Shown here piece by piece: positions 14,739 through 22,599 of a DNA stretch of 26,000 nucleotides. The stretch covers positions 1 to 26,000 of the forward strand of contig CAZOFA010000026.1 of the NCBI GenBank assembly GCA_964578975.1, written 5' to 3'. Under the pieces are notes generated by a model. It was not told where the DNA came from, made no database searches, and saw nothing but the letters and a program-made list of their open reading frames with translations. Numbering within the stretch: the stretch's first letter is position 1; every line of letters starts with the position of its first letter. The DNA is from CAYRUP01 sp964578975. Lineage in GTDB: Bacteria; Pseudomonadota; Gammaproteobacteria; DSM-16500. The translations under genes were made by a program, and so were the position numbers.

Positions 14739-16283
14739 ATGCAACAAACGCAATTAAATCCATCGGAAATTAGTGAGTTAATCAAACAGCGAATAAAACA
14801 ATTTAATATCGCCGCCGAAATTCGCACCGAAGGCACCATTGTCAGTTTGAAAGATGGCATTGTGCGTATTTACGGACTGCAAGATGTGATGCAAGGTGAA
14901 ATGATTGAGTTTGATGCCAATACATTTGGTTTGGCAATGAATCTTGAACGTGATTATGTGGGTGCGGTGGTGTTAGGTCGTGCCGATCATCTGGCGGAAG
15001 GACAAATTGCCAAATGCACGGGACGAATTCTTGAAGTGCCTGTGGGCGAAGCATTATTAGGTCGTGTGGTGAATGCGTTAGGTCACCCGATTGATGGCAA
15101 AGGCCCAATCGAAACAACGATGACATCACCGGTGGAAAAAGTGGCACCCGGAGTGATTGCACGTCAACCAGTTTCACAACCATTACAAACCGGATTGAAA
15201 TCCATTGACTCGATGGTGCCCATTGGCCGTGGACAACGTGAATTAATCATCGGCGATCGTCAAACGGGTAAAACTGCAGTGGCGATTGATACGATCATCA
15301 ATCAACGTGGAACCGGCGTGAAATGTATTTATGTGGCGATCGGCCAAAAAGCCTCATCCGTTGCATCGGTGGTGCGTAAATTAGAAGAACATGGCGCATT
15401 GGAACATACCATTGTGGTGGTCGCCTCTGCCGCGGAAGCCGCTGCATTGCAATTCATTGCACCGTATGCAGGCTGTGCGATGGGCGAATATTTTCGTGAT
15501 AAAGGTGAAGACGCACTGATTATTTACGATGATTTAACCAAACAAGCCTGGGCGTATCGACAAATTTCTTTATTGTTGCGTCGACCACCGGGACGCGAAG
15601 CGTATCCTGGCGATATTTTTTATTTACATTCACGATTATTAGAACGTGCTTCACGCGTCAATGCAGAATACGTCGAAAAAATCACAAAAGGAAAAGTGAA
15701 AGGAAAAACCGGTTCACTGACAGCATTGCCGATCATTGAAACACAAGCGGGTGACGTTTCAGCCTTCGTATCAACCAACGTGATTTCGATTACTGACGGA
15801 CAAATTTTCTTAGAGACAGATTTATTTAATGCAGGCATCCGTCCTGCCATTAATGCTGGATTATCCGTGTCACGCGTAGGCGGCGCCGCACAAACAAAAA
15901 TCATGAAAAAAATTGTCGGTGGCATTCGTATTGCGCAAGCGCAATATCGAGAACTCGCTGCATTCGCACAATTTGCCTCTGATTTAGATGAAGCCACGCG
16001 TAAACAACTCGAACGCGGTAAGCGCATCACTGAAGTGATGAAACAAAAACAATATCATCCGTTATCAGTGGCAGAAATGGCGTTAGTGTTGTTTGCTGTC
16101 GATCAAGGTTATATGGATGATGTGCCGGCGAATGAGGTGACTGACTTCGAACACGCTCTACTGAATGAGTTACGTCATAATCATGCAGAGCTGATGGAAA
16201 AAATAAATAAATCGGGCGATTACAATGATGAAATTGTGAAAGCACTTCGTCACTTAATTGAGTCTTTCAAAAAAACGTACTAA
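14739..16283 (+). CDS. atpA: F0F1 ATP synthase subunit alpha
   Basis: The 514-residue product has the Walker A box GDRQTGKT (172-179), LIIYDDLTKQAWAYRQ as Walker B region, LLRRPPGREAYPGD, and SVSRVGGAAQ carrying the arginine finger that reaches the beta-subunit active site. The conserved N-terminal barrel and C-terminal helical domain are complete. It begins six bases after atpH. The protein is ordinary in length and motifs. Confidence 0.98.
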   Translation: MQQTQLNPSEISELIKQRIKQFNIAAEIRTEGTIVSLKDGIVRIYGLQDVMQGEMIEFDANTFGLAMNLERDYVGAVVLGRADHLAEGQIAKCTGRILEVPVGEALLGRVVNALGHPIDGKGPIETTMTSPVEKVAPGVIARQPVSQPLQTGLKSIDSMVPIGRGQRELIIGDRQTGKTAVAIDTIINQRGTGVKCIYVAIGQKASSVASVVRKLEEHGALEHTIVVVASAAEAAALQFIAPYAGCAMGEYFRDKGEDALIIYDDLTKQAWAYRQISLLLRRPPGREAYPGDIFYLHSRLLERASRVNAEYVEKITKGKVKGKTGSLTALPIIETQAGDVSAFVSTNVISITDGQIFLETDLFNAGIRPAINAGLSVSRVGGAAQTKIMKKIVGGIRIAQAQYRELAAFAQFASDLDEATRKQLERGKRITEVMKQKQYHPLSVAEMALVLFAVDQGYMDDVPANEVTDFEHALLNELRHNHAELMEKINKSGDYNDEIVKALRHLIESFKKTY

Positions 16284-16291
16284 GGTGATGC

Positions 16292-17155
16292 ATGGCAGTT
16301 GGGAAAGAGGTACGCAATAAAATTCGCAGCATCAAGAACACGCAAAAAATTACGCGTGCGATGGAAATGGTGGCTGCCAGTAAAATGCGTAAAGCGCAAG
16401 AGCGTATGCAACATGCTATTCCTTATGCGAAAAAAATTCTGCAAGTGATCGGGCATTTGGCAAAAGGTCACCCGGAATATCGTCATCCTTTTCTGCATGA
16501 GCGAGAAATAAAACGCGTCGGTTTTATTATCGTCACTACCGATCGTGGATTATGCGGTGGGTTGAATACCAATTTATTACGCAGTGCGATCCAACAAATT
16601 AAACAATGGAAAGAAAAATCGGCGGAAATTAGTTTGTGTTTGATTGGTAGTAAAGGCGAAGCATTTTTTCGTCGCATTGGTGGTAATGTGCTGGCACATA
16701 CCAATCATTTAGGCGATGCGCCGAGCGTAATGAATTTGATTGGTGTGGTCAAAGTCATGTTGGATGCGTATTTGGAACAAAAAATTGATGCACTTTATCT
16801 TTGTTCGAATGAATTTATGAATACCATGAACCAAGTGCCGCACATTCAACGTATTTTGCCAGTGGTTCCATCCAGTAATGAAAAATTACAACATTATTGG
16901 GATTATATTTACGAACCGGATAATGCGCGTGTGTTACTCGATCGATTGTTGAGACGTTACATTGAGTCACAAGTGTATCGGGGTGTCATTGAAAATATTG
17001 CCTGTGAACAAGCTGCTCGCATGGTGGCAATGAAAAATGCGACAGAAAACGCATCCGAATTAATTGATGATTTGGGAAGAGTGTTTCACAAAGCGCGTCA
17101 AGCTGCGATTACGCGTGAGCTGACGGAAATTGTTGCGGGTGCATCTGTTTTATAA
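16292..17155 (+). CDS. atpG: F0F1 ATP synthase subunit gamma
   Basis: This is the rotor shaft, 287 residues. The N-terminal helix VGKEVRNKIRSIKNTQKITRAM...ASKMRKAQ and the C-terminal helix MKNATENASELIDDLGRVFHKARQAAITREL form the antiparallel coiled coil that turns inside the alpha3beta3 ring. TTDRGLCGGLN is the conserved middle strand. GGTGATGC precedes the ATG, 8 bp after atpA. Confidence 0.97.
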   Translation: MAVGKEVRNKIRSIKNTQKITRAMEMVAASKMRKAQERMQHAIPYAKKILQVIGHLAKGHPEYRHPFLHEREIKRVGFIIVTTDRGLCGGLNTNLLRSAIQQIKQWKEKSAEISLCLIGSKGEAFFRRIGGNVLAHTNHLGDAPSVMNLIGVVKVMLDAYLEQKIDALYLCSNEFMNTMNQVPHIQRILPVVPSSNEKLQHYWDYIYEPDNARVLLDRLLRRYIESQVYRGVIENIACEQAARMVAMKNATENASELIDDLGRVFHKARQAAITRELTEIVAGASVL

Positions 17156-17170
17156 AAGAGAGGTTGAATC

Positions 17171-18547
17171 ATGAGTGTTGGTCATGTCGCTGAAATTATT
17201 GGTGCTGTTGTTGACGTTGAATTTCCACGTGATGCAGTGCCCAAAGTGTATGATGCACTAAAAGTCGAAGAAAAAAATATTGTGCTGGAAGTACAGCAGC
17301 AATTAGGCGACGGTGTCGTGCGCACGATTGCGATGGGTGTGACAGATGGTTTACGTCGTGGTTTGAATGTGAAAAATACCGGCGGACCGATTGAAATTCC
17401 GGTGGGAAAACCAACCTTGGGTCGCATCATGGATGTGTTAGGGAATGCAATTGATGAAGCAGGCCCGATCGAATCAGAACACTATTTACCGATTCATCGT
17501 GAAGCACCGAGTTTTGCTGAGCAAGCTGCATCAGAAGAATTATTAGAAACCGGGATTAAAGTCATTGATCTGGTTTGCCCATTTGCGAAAGGTGGTAAGG
17601 TCGGATTGTTCGGGGGTGCTGGGGTCGGCAAAACCGTCAACATGATGGAATTAATTCGTAACATCGCGATCGAGCACAGTGGTTATTCCGTTTTCGCGGG
17701 TGTGGGTGAACGCACACGTGAAGGAAATGATTTTTATCTCGAAATGAAAGAATCAAAAGTGTTAGACAAAGTATCTTTAGTCTATGGCCAAATGAATGAA
17801 CCACCCGGCAATCGTTTACGTGTTGCTTTAACGGGATTGACGCTGGCTGAAAGTTTTCGTGATGAAGGACGCGATGTGTTGTTGTTCATCGATAATATTT
17901 ATCGTTACACACTCGCGGGTGTTGAAGTGTCTGCATTGTTGGGACGTATTCCATCGGCGGTCGGCTATCAACCGACGTTGGCGGAAGAAATGGGCACGTT
18001 GCAAGAACGGATTACCTCCACCAAAAAAGGTTCGATCACTTCCGTGCAAGCGGTTTACGTGCCTGCCGACGATTTAACCGATCCGTCACCCGCCACGACA
18101 TTCGCACACTTGGATGCAACCGTGGTGTTATCACGTCAAATTGCAGAATTAGGCATTTATCCGGCGATTGATCCGCTGGATTCAACCAGTCGACAGTTAG
18201 ATCCATTAATTGTCGGACAAGAGCATTATGATGTTGCGCTTTCCGTACAAAAAACATTGCAACGTTACAAAGAATTAAAAGATATCATTGCCATTTTAGG
18301 GATGGATGAATTATCAGAAGATGACAAACTCACGGTGACGCGTGCGCGCAAAATTATGCGCTTCTTGTCACAACCGTTTTTCGTCGCCGAAGTTTTTACG
18401 GGCACACCCGGTCGTTATGTTCCGATCAAAGAAACGATTCGTGGTTTTAAAGGCATTGTTGCAGGTGAATACGATCATTTACCCGAACAAGCATTTTATA
18501 TGGTTGGCACGATTGAAGAAGCGGTAGAAAAAGCGAAAACGCTTTAA
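17171..18547 (+). CDS. atpD: F0F1 ATP synthase subunit beta
   Basis: This is the catalytic subunit, 458 residues. The P-loop GGAGVGKT is at 148-155, the catalytic Glu180 is in GERTREGND, Walker B is LLFIDNIYRYT, and the DELSEDD loop lies near residue 380. The barrel domain and C-terminal domain are complete. AGAGAGGTTG precedes the ATG. The sequence is close to gammaproteobacterial orthologues throughout, so it would be a good marker for placing the organism. Confidence 0.98.
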   Translation: MSVGHVAEIIGAVVDVEFPRDAVPKVYDALKVEEKNIVLEVQQQLGDGVVRTIAMGVTDGLRRGLNVKNTGGPIEIPVGKPTLGRIMDVLGNAIDEAGPIESEHYLPIHREAPSFAEQAASEELLETGIKVIDLVCPFAKGGKVGLFGGAGVGKTVNMMELIRNIAIEHSGYSVFAGVGERTREGNDFYLEMKESKVLDKVSLVYGQMNEPPGNRLRVALTGLTLAESFRDEGRDVLLFIDNIYRYTLAGVEVSALLGRIPSAVGYQPTLAEEMGTLQERITSTKKGSITSVQAVYVPADDLTDPSPATTFAHLDATVVLSRQIAELGIYPAIDPLDSTSRQLDPLIVGQEHYDVALSVQKTLQRYKELKDIIAILGMDELSEDDKLTVTRARKIMRFLSQPFFVAEVFTGTPGRYVPIKETIRGFKGIVAGEYDHLPEQAFYMVGTIEEAVEKAKTL

Positions 18548-18556
18548 GGTGTAAGT

Positions 18557-18979
18557 ATGAGCGTGACATTGCGATTAGATATTGCGAGTGCAGAGAAAGA
18601 AATTTTCTCGGGTGTCGCAAAAATGATTTTTGTAACCGGCGAGCTCGGTGAATTAGGTATTGCACCAGGTCATGCACCCTTGATTACTTCGCTCAAGCCA
18701 GGTAACGTGCGTGCTATATTACCCGATGACAAAGAAGAAGTGTTTTACATCTCAAGTGGGATGTTAGAAGTTCAACCCTTTGTGGTGACTGTGTTAGCGG
18801 ATACTGCATTACGTGCAACCGATATTGATGAGGCGCAAGCCATCAAAGCAAAAGAACATGCAGAGAAATTATTAGCAGAGAAAACATCTGAAATGGATCT
18901 TGCGAAAGCGACTGCAGAACTGGCTGAAGCAGTCGCACAAATTCGTGCGATAAGGAAGTTAAAAAAACAAGGAAAATAA
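18557..18979 (+). CDS. atpC: F0F1 ATP synthase subunit epsilon
   Basis: The 140-residue product has an N-terminal beta-sandwich with VTGELGELGIAPGHAPLIT and the SSGMLEVQPFVVTVLAD block, then a two-helix C-terminal domain (KAKEHAEKLLAEK...AVAQIRAIRKLKK) that can inhibit ATP hydrolysis. It starts nine bases after atpD and is the last atp gene. No hairpin with a T-run follows before the next gene, so read-through into the dehydrogenase gene is possible. Confidence 0.96.
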   Translation: MSVTLRLDIASAEKEIFSGVAKMIFVTGELGELGIAPGHAPLITSLKPGNVRAILPDDKEEVFYISSGMLEVQPFVVTVLADTALRATDIDEAQAIKAKEHAEKLLAEKTSEMDLAKATAELAEAVAQIRAIRKLKKQGK

Positions 18980-19033
18980 TTTTTTAGTGGGGATACTATG
19001 GAATGTGTAAGAGAACCAGTAAGGAAGGTTGCA

Positions 19034-20113
19034 ATGAAGCAGATGACGTTTAATCATAAAATTCATCACACCGCCTTAGACGGACTTTTCCGTTATGCCG
19101 ATTTTCTAAATTTCGGCGAAGTGCATATTAAATTCGATCATGAAACCGGTCTCAAAGCGATTGTTGCCTTACATAATTTAAAACGTGGACCCGCCATTGG
19201 CGGATGTCGTTTGGTGCACTACGATAGCACCGATGCTGCATTAGAAGATGCACTGCGTTTGGGTTATATGATGAGTATCAAAGCCGCGATCAGTAATCTC
19301 AATCACGGTGGTGGAAAAGCTGTGATTCTTAAACCCAAAAAAATTAAAGATCGAAAATTATTTTTTGAAAGATTCGGCGATTTTGTCAATGATTTAGGTG
19401 GACGTTATATCACAGCGGTTGATAGTGGTACGACGGGTGAAGACATGGATGTGATTTGCACGCGCACACCGTACGTCACCTCGGGCTCGACAAAATCAGG
19501 CATTGATGGTGATCCTTCTCCACAAACCGCATTCGGTGTGCGACGTGCAATTGAAGCGGCGATCAAATTTAAATATCGTCGTAATGATATTCAGGGTGTG
19601 CATGTCGCCATTCAAGGCGCAGGCCATGTCGGATATTTTTTAGCAAAAGAATTACATGCTTTAGGCGCACGTTTGACGATGTCTGATATTAATCAAAACG
19701 CGTTAGATCGATGCGTCGCTGAATTTGGCGCGAGTGTCGTTCCACCTGATATGATTTACGATATTGAAGCGGATGTATTTGCACCTTGCGCATTGGGTTC
19801 AATTTTAAATTTAAACACCATCAAACGTTTACGCGTGCCTATTGTCGCCGGTTCTGCAAATAATCAACTGGCTCATCAACATCATGGGGTATTGTTGCAA
19901 GAGCGCGGAATTTTATATGCGCCTGATTTTTTAATTAATGCAGGCGGATTAATTCATGTTGCGGCGATTTATGATCAATGCAGTGTGAAAATGGCGGTTG
20001 AGCAAGTCAGTAATATTTATTATACCGTGATGGATGTGTTTGAACGCGCTGCAAAAGAAAATCGTGCGACGAATGAAATTGCAGAGAAAATTGCGATTGA
20101 TAAATTGCGCTAG
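19034..20113 (+). CDS. Leucine dehydrogenase-like Glu/Leu/Phe/Val dehydrogenase
   Basis: This is an NAD-dependent oxidative deaminase of branched-chain or aromatic amino acids, 359 residues, close to leucine dehydrogenase length. The substrate domain shows GLKAIVALHNL...GPAIGGCR and MMSIKAAISNLNHGGGKAVI, with the two conserved lysines at 83 and 95. AVDSGTTGEDMD follows, and the Rossmann domain has IQGAGHVGYFLAKEL. Leucine dehydrogenase is the best guess; phenylalanine or valine dehydrogenase is possible. The ATG at 19034 is preferred because TAAGGAAGG lies just upstream. An in-frame ATG at 18998 behind GGGGA would add 12 residues (MECVREPVRKVA) unlike family N-termini. It is 54 bp after atpC on the same strand, in place of the glmU gene found there in E. 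coli. Confidence 0.87.
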   Translation: MKQMTFNHKIHHTALDGLFRYADFLNFGEVHIKFDHETGLKAIVALHNLKRGPAIGGCRLVHYDSTDAALEDALRLGYMMSIKAAISNLNHGGGKAVILKPKKIKDRKLFFERFGDFVNDLGGRYITAVDSGTTGEDMDVICTRTPYVTSGSTKSGIDGDPSPQTAFGVRRAIEAAIKFKYRRNDIQGVHVAIQGAGHVGYFLAKELHALGARLTMSDINQNALDRCVAEFGASVVPPDMIYDIEADVFAPCALGSILNLNTIKRLRVPIVAGSANNQLAHQHHGVLLQERGILYAPDFLINAGGLIHVAAIYDQCSVKMAVEQVSNIYYTVMDVFERAAKENRATNEIAEKIAIDKLR

Positions 20114-20133
20114 ATGATTTTTCGTGTGACGTA

Positions 20134-20173
20134 CCCGAGCCCTTTTTTTTGGCGCAGAAAAGACGGGCTCGGG
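20134..20173. terminator. Hairpin between convergent dehydrogenase and HxlR genes
   Basis: CCCGAGCCC (20134-20142) and GGGCTCGGG (20165-20173) are perfect 9-bp arms around a 22-base loop that contains the T-run. Outer CGTGT/ACACG bases could extend the structure. It most likely ends transcription of the atp/dehydrogenase transcript, although the T-run position is unusual. Confidence 0.55.
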
Positions 20174-20218
20174 CACGCACGCGGACACGTTTACGAAAAT
20201 CAGTGGGAGTAGGAAAAT

Positions 20219-20551
20219 TTATTTCATTCCCTTTTTATATAATTTCCCCCACTCATTAATTTTTTCAAACGCCGTTTCTAATTTCCGACCGATCTCCGTC
20301 AATGAATATTCCACCCGCGCCGGCACTTCCGCATAAACTTTGCGAGAAATAATATTATCTTTCTCTAGCTCACGCAGCTGTAACGTTAACATGCGTTGCG
20401 TGATCTGCGGCATCATCCGTTTCAATTCGAGAAAGCGTTTACTACCGCTAAAAAGATGATGAACAATAATCCCTTTCCATTTGCCGCCAATGATGTCCAT
20501 CGTCAGCTCAAAATCACAGTAATTTCTTAATTCAGCATTTCTTTTTGGCAT
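20219..20551 (-). CDS. HxlR-family transcriptional regulator
   Basis: The 110-residue winged helix-turn-helix has the HxlR hallmarks: Cys12 in CDFELTMDIIGGKWKGIIVHHL, then FLELKRMMPQITQRMLTLQLRELE as recognition region and RKVYAEVPARVEYSLTEIG as the wing. The single conserved cysteine near the N-terminus is the residue used for thiol or electrophile sensing in some relatives (YodB/HypR type). GGAGAA precedes the ATG. It follows the cupin gene by 17 bp, so the pair is probably one autoregulated operon. The ligand is unknown. Confidence 0.9.
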   Translation of the reverse strand: MPKRNAELRNYCDFELTMDIIGGKWKGIIVHHLFSGSKRFLELKRMMPQITQRMLTLQLRELEKDNIISRKVYAEVPARVEYSLTEIGRKLETAFEKINEWGKLYKKGMK

Positions 20552-20568
20552 GCATTTCTCCGTGATAG

Positions 20569-20940
20569 TTAAGCTTTATTTTTGATTTCTTCCATTATCC
20601 GCAACGCTTCTGCGTTAGTAATCGGTGGCGCAAACATCACTAATGCTCTTGTCGTTTCCGTCGCAACAAAACTATGTGGTTCATTCGACGGAATTAAAAT
20701 CGCATCACCGTTTTTCAATTCATAATGCTGACCGCCAAATTCTGCTTTTAAATGCCCATCAATGACATACAAAAATTCTTCATTCGTATGTCTAATATTA
20801 ATATGCTCCCAGCCTTCTTCATAGAGGCAATAAACCGCCCCTAACTTCTCTCCGATGATCCGATAGGTGTATACCTTATCTTCTAACTTAATGAGATCAG
20901 TGGATGTTAATGCAGCTAATTCGAAATAATTTGTATTCAT
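20569..20940 (-). CDS. Small cupin-domain protein
   Basis: The 123-residue protein is a single conserved beta-barrel. Cupin motif 1 is RHTNEEFLYVIDG (His51, Glu55, Gly62), in which the first His of the usual HxH is Ile49. Motif 2 is GDAILIPSNEPHSF with His89. At least two metal ligands plus a glutamate remain, so metal binding is plausible. The function is unknown; proteins of this type are often isomerases, dioxygenases or small-molecule sensors. GGAGGAG eight bases before the ATG is a strong ribosome-binding site. It is the first gene of the cupin-hxlR pair and may be the target of the regulator. Confidence 0.85.
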   Translation of the reverse strand: MNTNYFELAALTSTDLIKLEDKVYTYRIIGEKLGAVYCLYEEGWEHINIRHTNEEFLYVIDGHLKAEFGGQHYELKNGDAILIPSNEPHSFVATETTRALVMFAPPITNAEALRIMEEIKNKA

Positions 20941-20956
20941 GGTATTATTCTCCTCC

Positions 20957-20997
20957 AGGTTACAGTCGAGAAGATAACCTATATTGGAAAGTGACCT
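20957..20997 (-). promoter_or_regulatory. Candidate HxlR operator region
   Basis: AGGTTA (20957-20962) and TAACCT (20975-20980) form a perfect inverted repeat with 12 bases between, and GTGACCT (20991-20997) adds a third related half-site, all just upstream of the cupin start. Position and symmetry suit an autoregulatory operator. No convincing -35/-10 pair was identified. Confidence 0.35.
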
Positions 20998-21051
20998 CTA
21001 CCTTCAAAGCTGTGCCTAAGTATCAATTTGTATACCAGGGACGAGGATACT

Positions 21052-21327
21052 ATGACAAAAAGAAAAAGATCAGAATCAGAAGATCCCAATAAATTATCAA
21101 ATTTATTTGGCAGTTTTTTAGTATCGCCATTACAACGACAAAAAACAGACTTATATGCAGAAGAAGAACCAGCGGCTGAAGAAAAAACCATAGTGGTATG
21201 GAATAATCCCTCTTCACCACGTCCTTCAGTAAATGGATTGAATGGCAGCCAAAATCAAGTTTGTTCTGGCGAAAATACCTTACCAGTTTCCGCGACTCTA
21301 CCACTTAAACCAACCCCGTCATCCTGA
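21052..21327 (+). CDS. Small hypothetical protein with basic KRKR N-terminus
   Basis: The 91-residue ORF starts at an ATG four bases after GAGGA (21043-21047). The N-terminus MTKRKRSESEDP is basic then acidic and fits a minimal monopartite nuclear-localisation pattern. The middle is Glu-rich (LYAEEEPAAEEK), and the C-terminal 40 residues are Pro/Ser/Asn-rich and probably disordered. I recognise no family. The last four residues and stop lie inside a repeat-like segment (from 21317), so the gene may be a truncated or young ORF. A real but small secreted protein and a non-coding ORF are both possible; the good ribosome-binding site favours the former. Confidence 0.4.
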   Translation: MTKRKRSESEDPNKLSNLFGSFLVSPLQRQKTDLYAEEEPAAEEKTIVVWNNPSSPRPSVNGLNGSQNQVCSGENTLPVSATLPLKPTPSS

Positions 21328-21376
21328 ACGAAGTGCACAACTGTCCGGTTAATCGGTTCTACGTCGTCCCGCGACG
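21317..21376. repeat. Repeat-like segment with terminal hairpin
   Basis: CGTCATCCTGAACGAAGTG (from 21318) resembles the 'GTCATCCTGA.CGAAG' units of common dispersed intergenic repeats. The segment ends in a small hairpin CGTCG/CGACG (21362-21376). It separates the convergent small ORF and helical hypothetical gene and supplies the stop codon of the former. Confidence 0.45.
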
Positions 21377-21377
21377 A

Positions 21378-22361
21378 TCACAGCCTAAATTCCGTTTTAT
21401 TCTCATCCATACGCGTCATTCCACCACCGCCAGTGTTCGGTGTAGTTTTTAAAAAAGTTTCTTTACTTACTCGTGGACCCAGTTGTTCGCGCAGCAAATA
21501 CCGGTCAAAGCGATGCACATATTGTCTCGTGTCATCCAGATCTTCATGCGTGAGAAGATTGTTTTTAATTAAGCTCTGACATATTTTCATCGCGAATGGA
21601 TTATAAGGAGGAGGAAATAAACTTAATATTTTGATTAATTCGTTCCTATTCTTAATGATGTCGCACCATTTATCTGGATTTAAATTGACAACACCAAATA
21701 GCACAAGTAATTTTTTTTCAAGCGTAAGCGCTTGGTTTACTTTTAAAAACGCTTCGCATGAACTAATAAGAGCGTAAAAATGATCGCACCATAATTCTCT
21801 AATTTGTACCGATTTCAAATAAAATAACGTATTAATTAAATCATCTGTCGTGCTAACAAAAGCTGGATCTTTTAATTTTCGAATGAGTTCAGTATTTTTA
21901 AAAAATTCGACACGTTGCTCTTTTGACAGTTGTTGCATTACTTCACGAAAATCAATGGGGCTGTTAATTTTCGCAACGAGGCTTGGGAAATTTTTCTTAT
22001 CTACATAACCTCGAACGAATAAAGGCGGCAGATTGAACTGCGTGCGCAGTGCTAGGGTTAATCTTTCACGTTGATCTGCCGATAAATAAAAAATTTTTCT
22101 GACAAAGTCTATTTGGGTTTCTGCTGAAGCGGTGAAAGTGTGAAGATGACTTAATGCGTCAATTCTCGGGCTGCAAAATTCTATCCCATTGGGAGCGTTG
22201 CCCTGGTGGACGAGGTCACTATAAAGTTTATTCGTTTCATTATCCGAAAAAACTTCCTGTAGATTTCGCGCATCTTCTGGTTCTAGTTTTGGGATCGCTG
22301 CCATCACTTTGCCAAAAGTGATCGCTCTTTCTTTCTCAATCGAATACTCATCCTGCGGCAT
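21378..22361 (-). CDS. Helix-rich hypothetical protein, effector-like
   Basis: I do not recognise a family for this 327-residue protein. It is predicted to be soluble and almost wholly helical, with no signal peptide or membrane segment. Loose repeats occur: IDFVRKIFYLSADQRERLT (84-102), DFREVMQQLSKEQRVEFF (137-154) and DDLINTLFYLKSVQIREL (173-190), with a possible earlier unit at 14-38. The pattern is a hydrophobic helix, then Ser/Lys-x-x-Gln-Arg, then another helix. A similar pattern is visible in the C-terminal half of the PP2C-like protein. The C-terminus is Gly-rich then charged (TGGGGMTRMDENKTEFRL). AAGGAA eight bases before the ATG supports the start. It stands alone between repeats and the small-RNA locus, as an accessory gene would. 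A secreted effector role is only inferred. Confidence 0.7.
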   Translation of the reverse strand: MPQDEYSIEKERAITFGKVMAAIPKLEPEDARNLQEVFSDNETNKLYSDLVHQGNAPNGIEFCSPRIDALSHLHTFTASAETQIDFVRKIFYLSADQRERLTLALRTQFNLPPLFVRGYVDKKNFPSLVAKINSPIDFREVMQQLSKEQRVEFFKNTELIRKLKDPAFVSTTDDLINTLFYLKSVQIRELWCDHFYALISSCEAFLKVNQALTLEKKLLVLFGVVNLNPDKWCDIIKNRNELIKILSLFPPPYNPFAMKICQSLIKNNLLTHEDLDDTRQYVHRFDRYLLREQLGPRVSKETFLKTTPNTGGGGMTRMDENKTEFRL

Positions 22362-22584
22362 TGTTTAATTCCTTTTGGTTGAAGGCACCCAGCATATAAG
22401 AATTTATTTATGTTTCGCATAAGCCAATTGCCATTATGGGTGTAAGCCAATGATTATTAAATGGTGACAGTGTTTGACCAATATTTAGGATAACCTACTA
22501 AATAATAAAGAATTTTTAATGCAAGATGGTTAGCGATTTTCTTTTACAATTGTTTTTTACTAGAGCAAAACTAGCACTTTCTTT

Positions 22585-22593
22585 TGTTATGAT
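22585..22593 (+). promoter_or_regulatory. Extended -10 promoter of the small RNA
   Basis: TGTTATGAT (22585-22593) is an extended -10 with hexamer TATGAT. The -35 region is poor, suggesting dependence on an activator. An AT-rich, loosely palindromic AAAGAATTTTT lies near 22506-22516, roughly where a GacA/LetA-type regulator could bind, but no consensus GacA box is present. The interval 22362-22584 holds no coding signal. Confidence 0.45.
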
Positions 22594-22599
22594 TAAAAA

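Noticed and set aside
15620..16030. Open frame of 136 codons opposite atpA
   Set aside because: It is antisense to highly conserved atpA codons and reflects codon composition only.
12579..18979. Sodium-coupled or otherwise altered ATP synthase
   Set aside because: Subunit c has Asp66 in a proton-type context without the Na+ ligand pattern, and subunits a, alpha and beta have all standard catalytic residues.
20904..21092. Plus-strand ORF crossing the cupin start and the small ORF
   Set aside because: No ribosome-binding site; it overlaps the cupin gene and the better-supported ATG at 21052 in another frame.
22430..22470. GacA/LetA box starting TGTAAG upstream of the small RNA
   Set aside because: The left half TGTAAG is present but the matching right half CTTACA is not at the required spacing, so it cannot be called.
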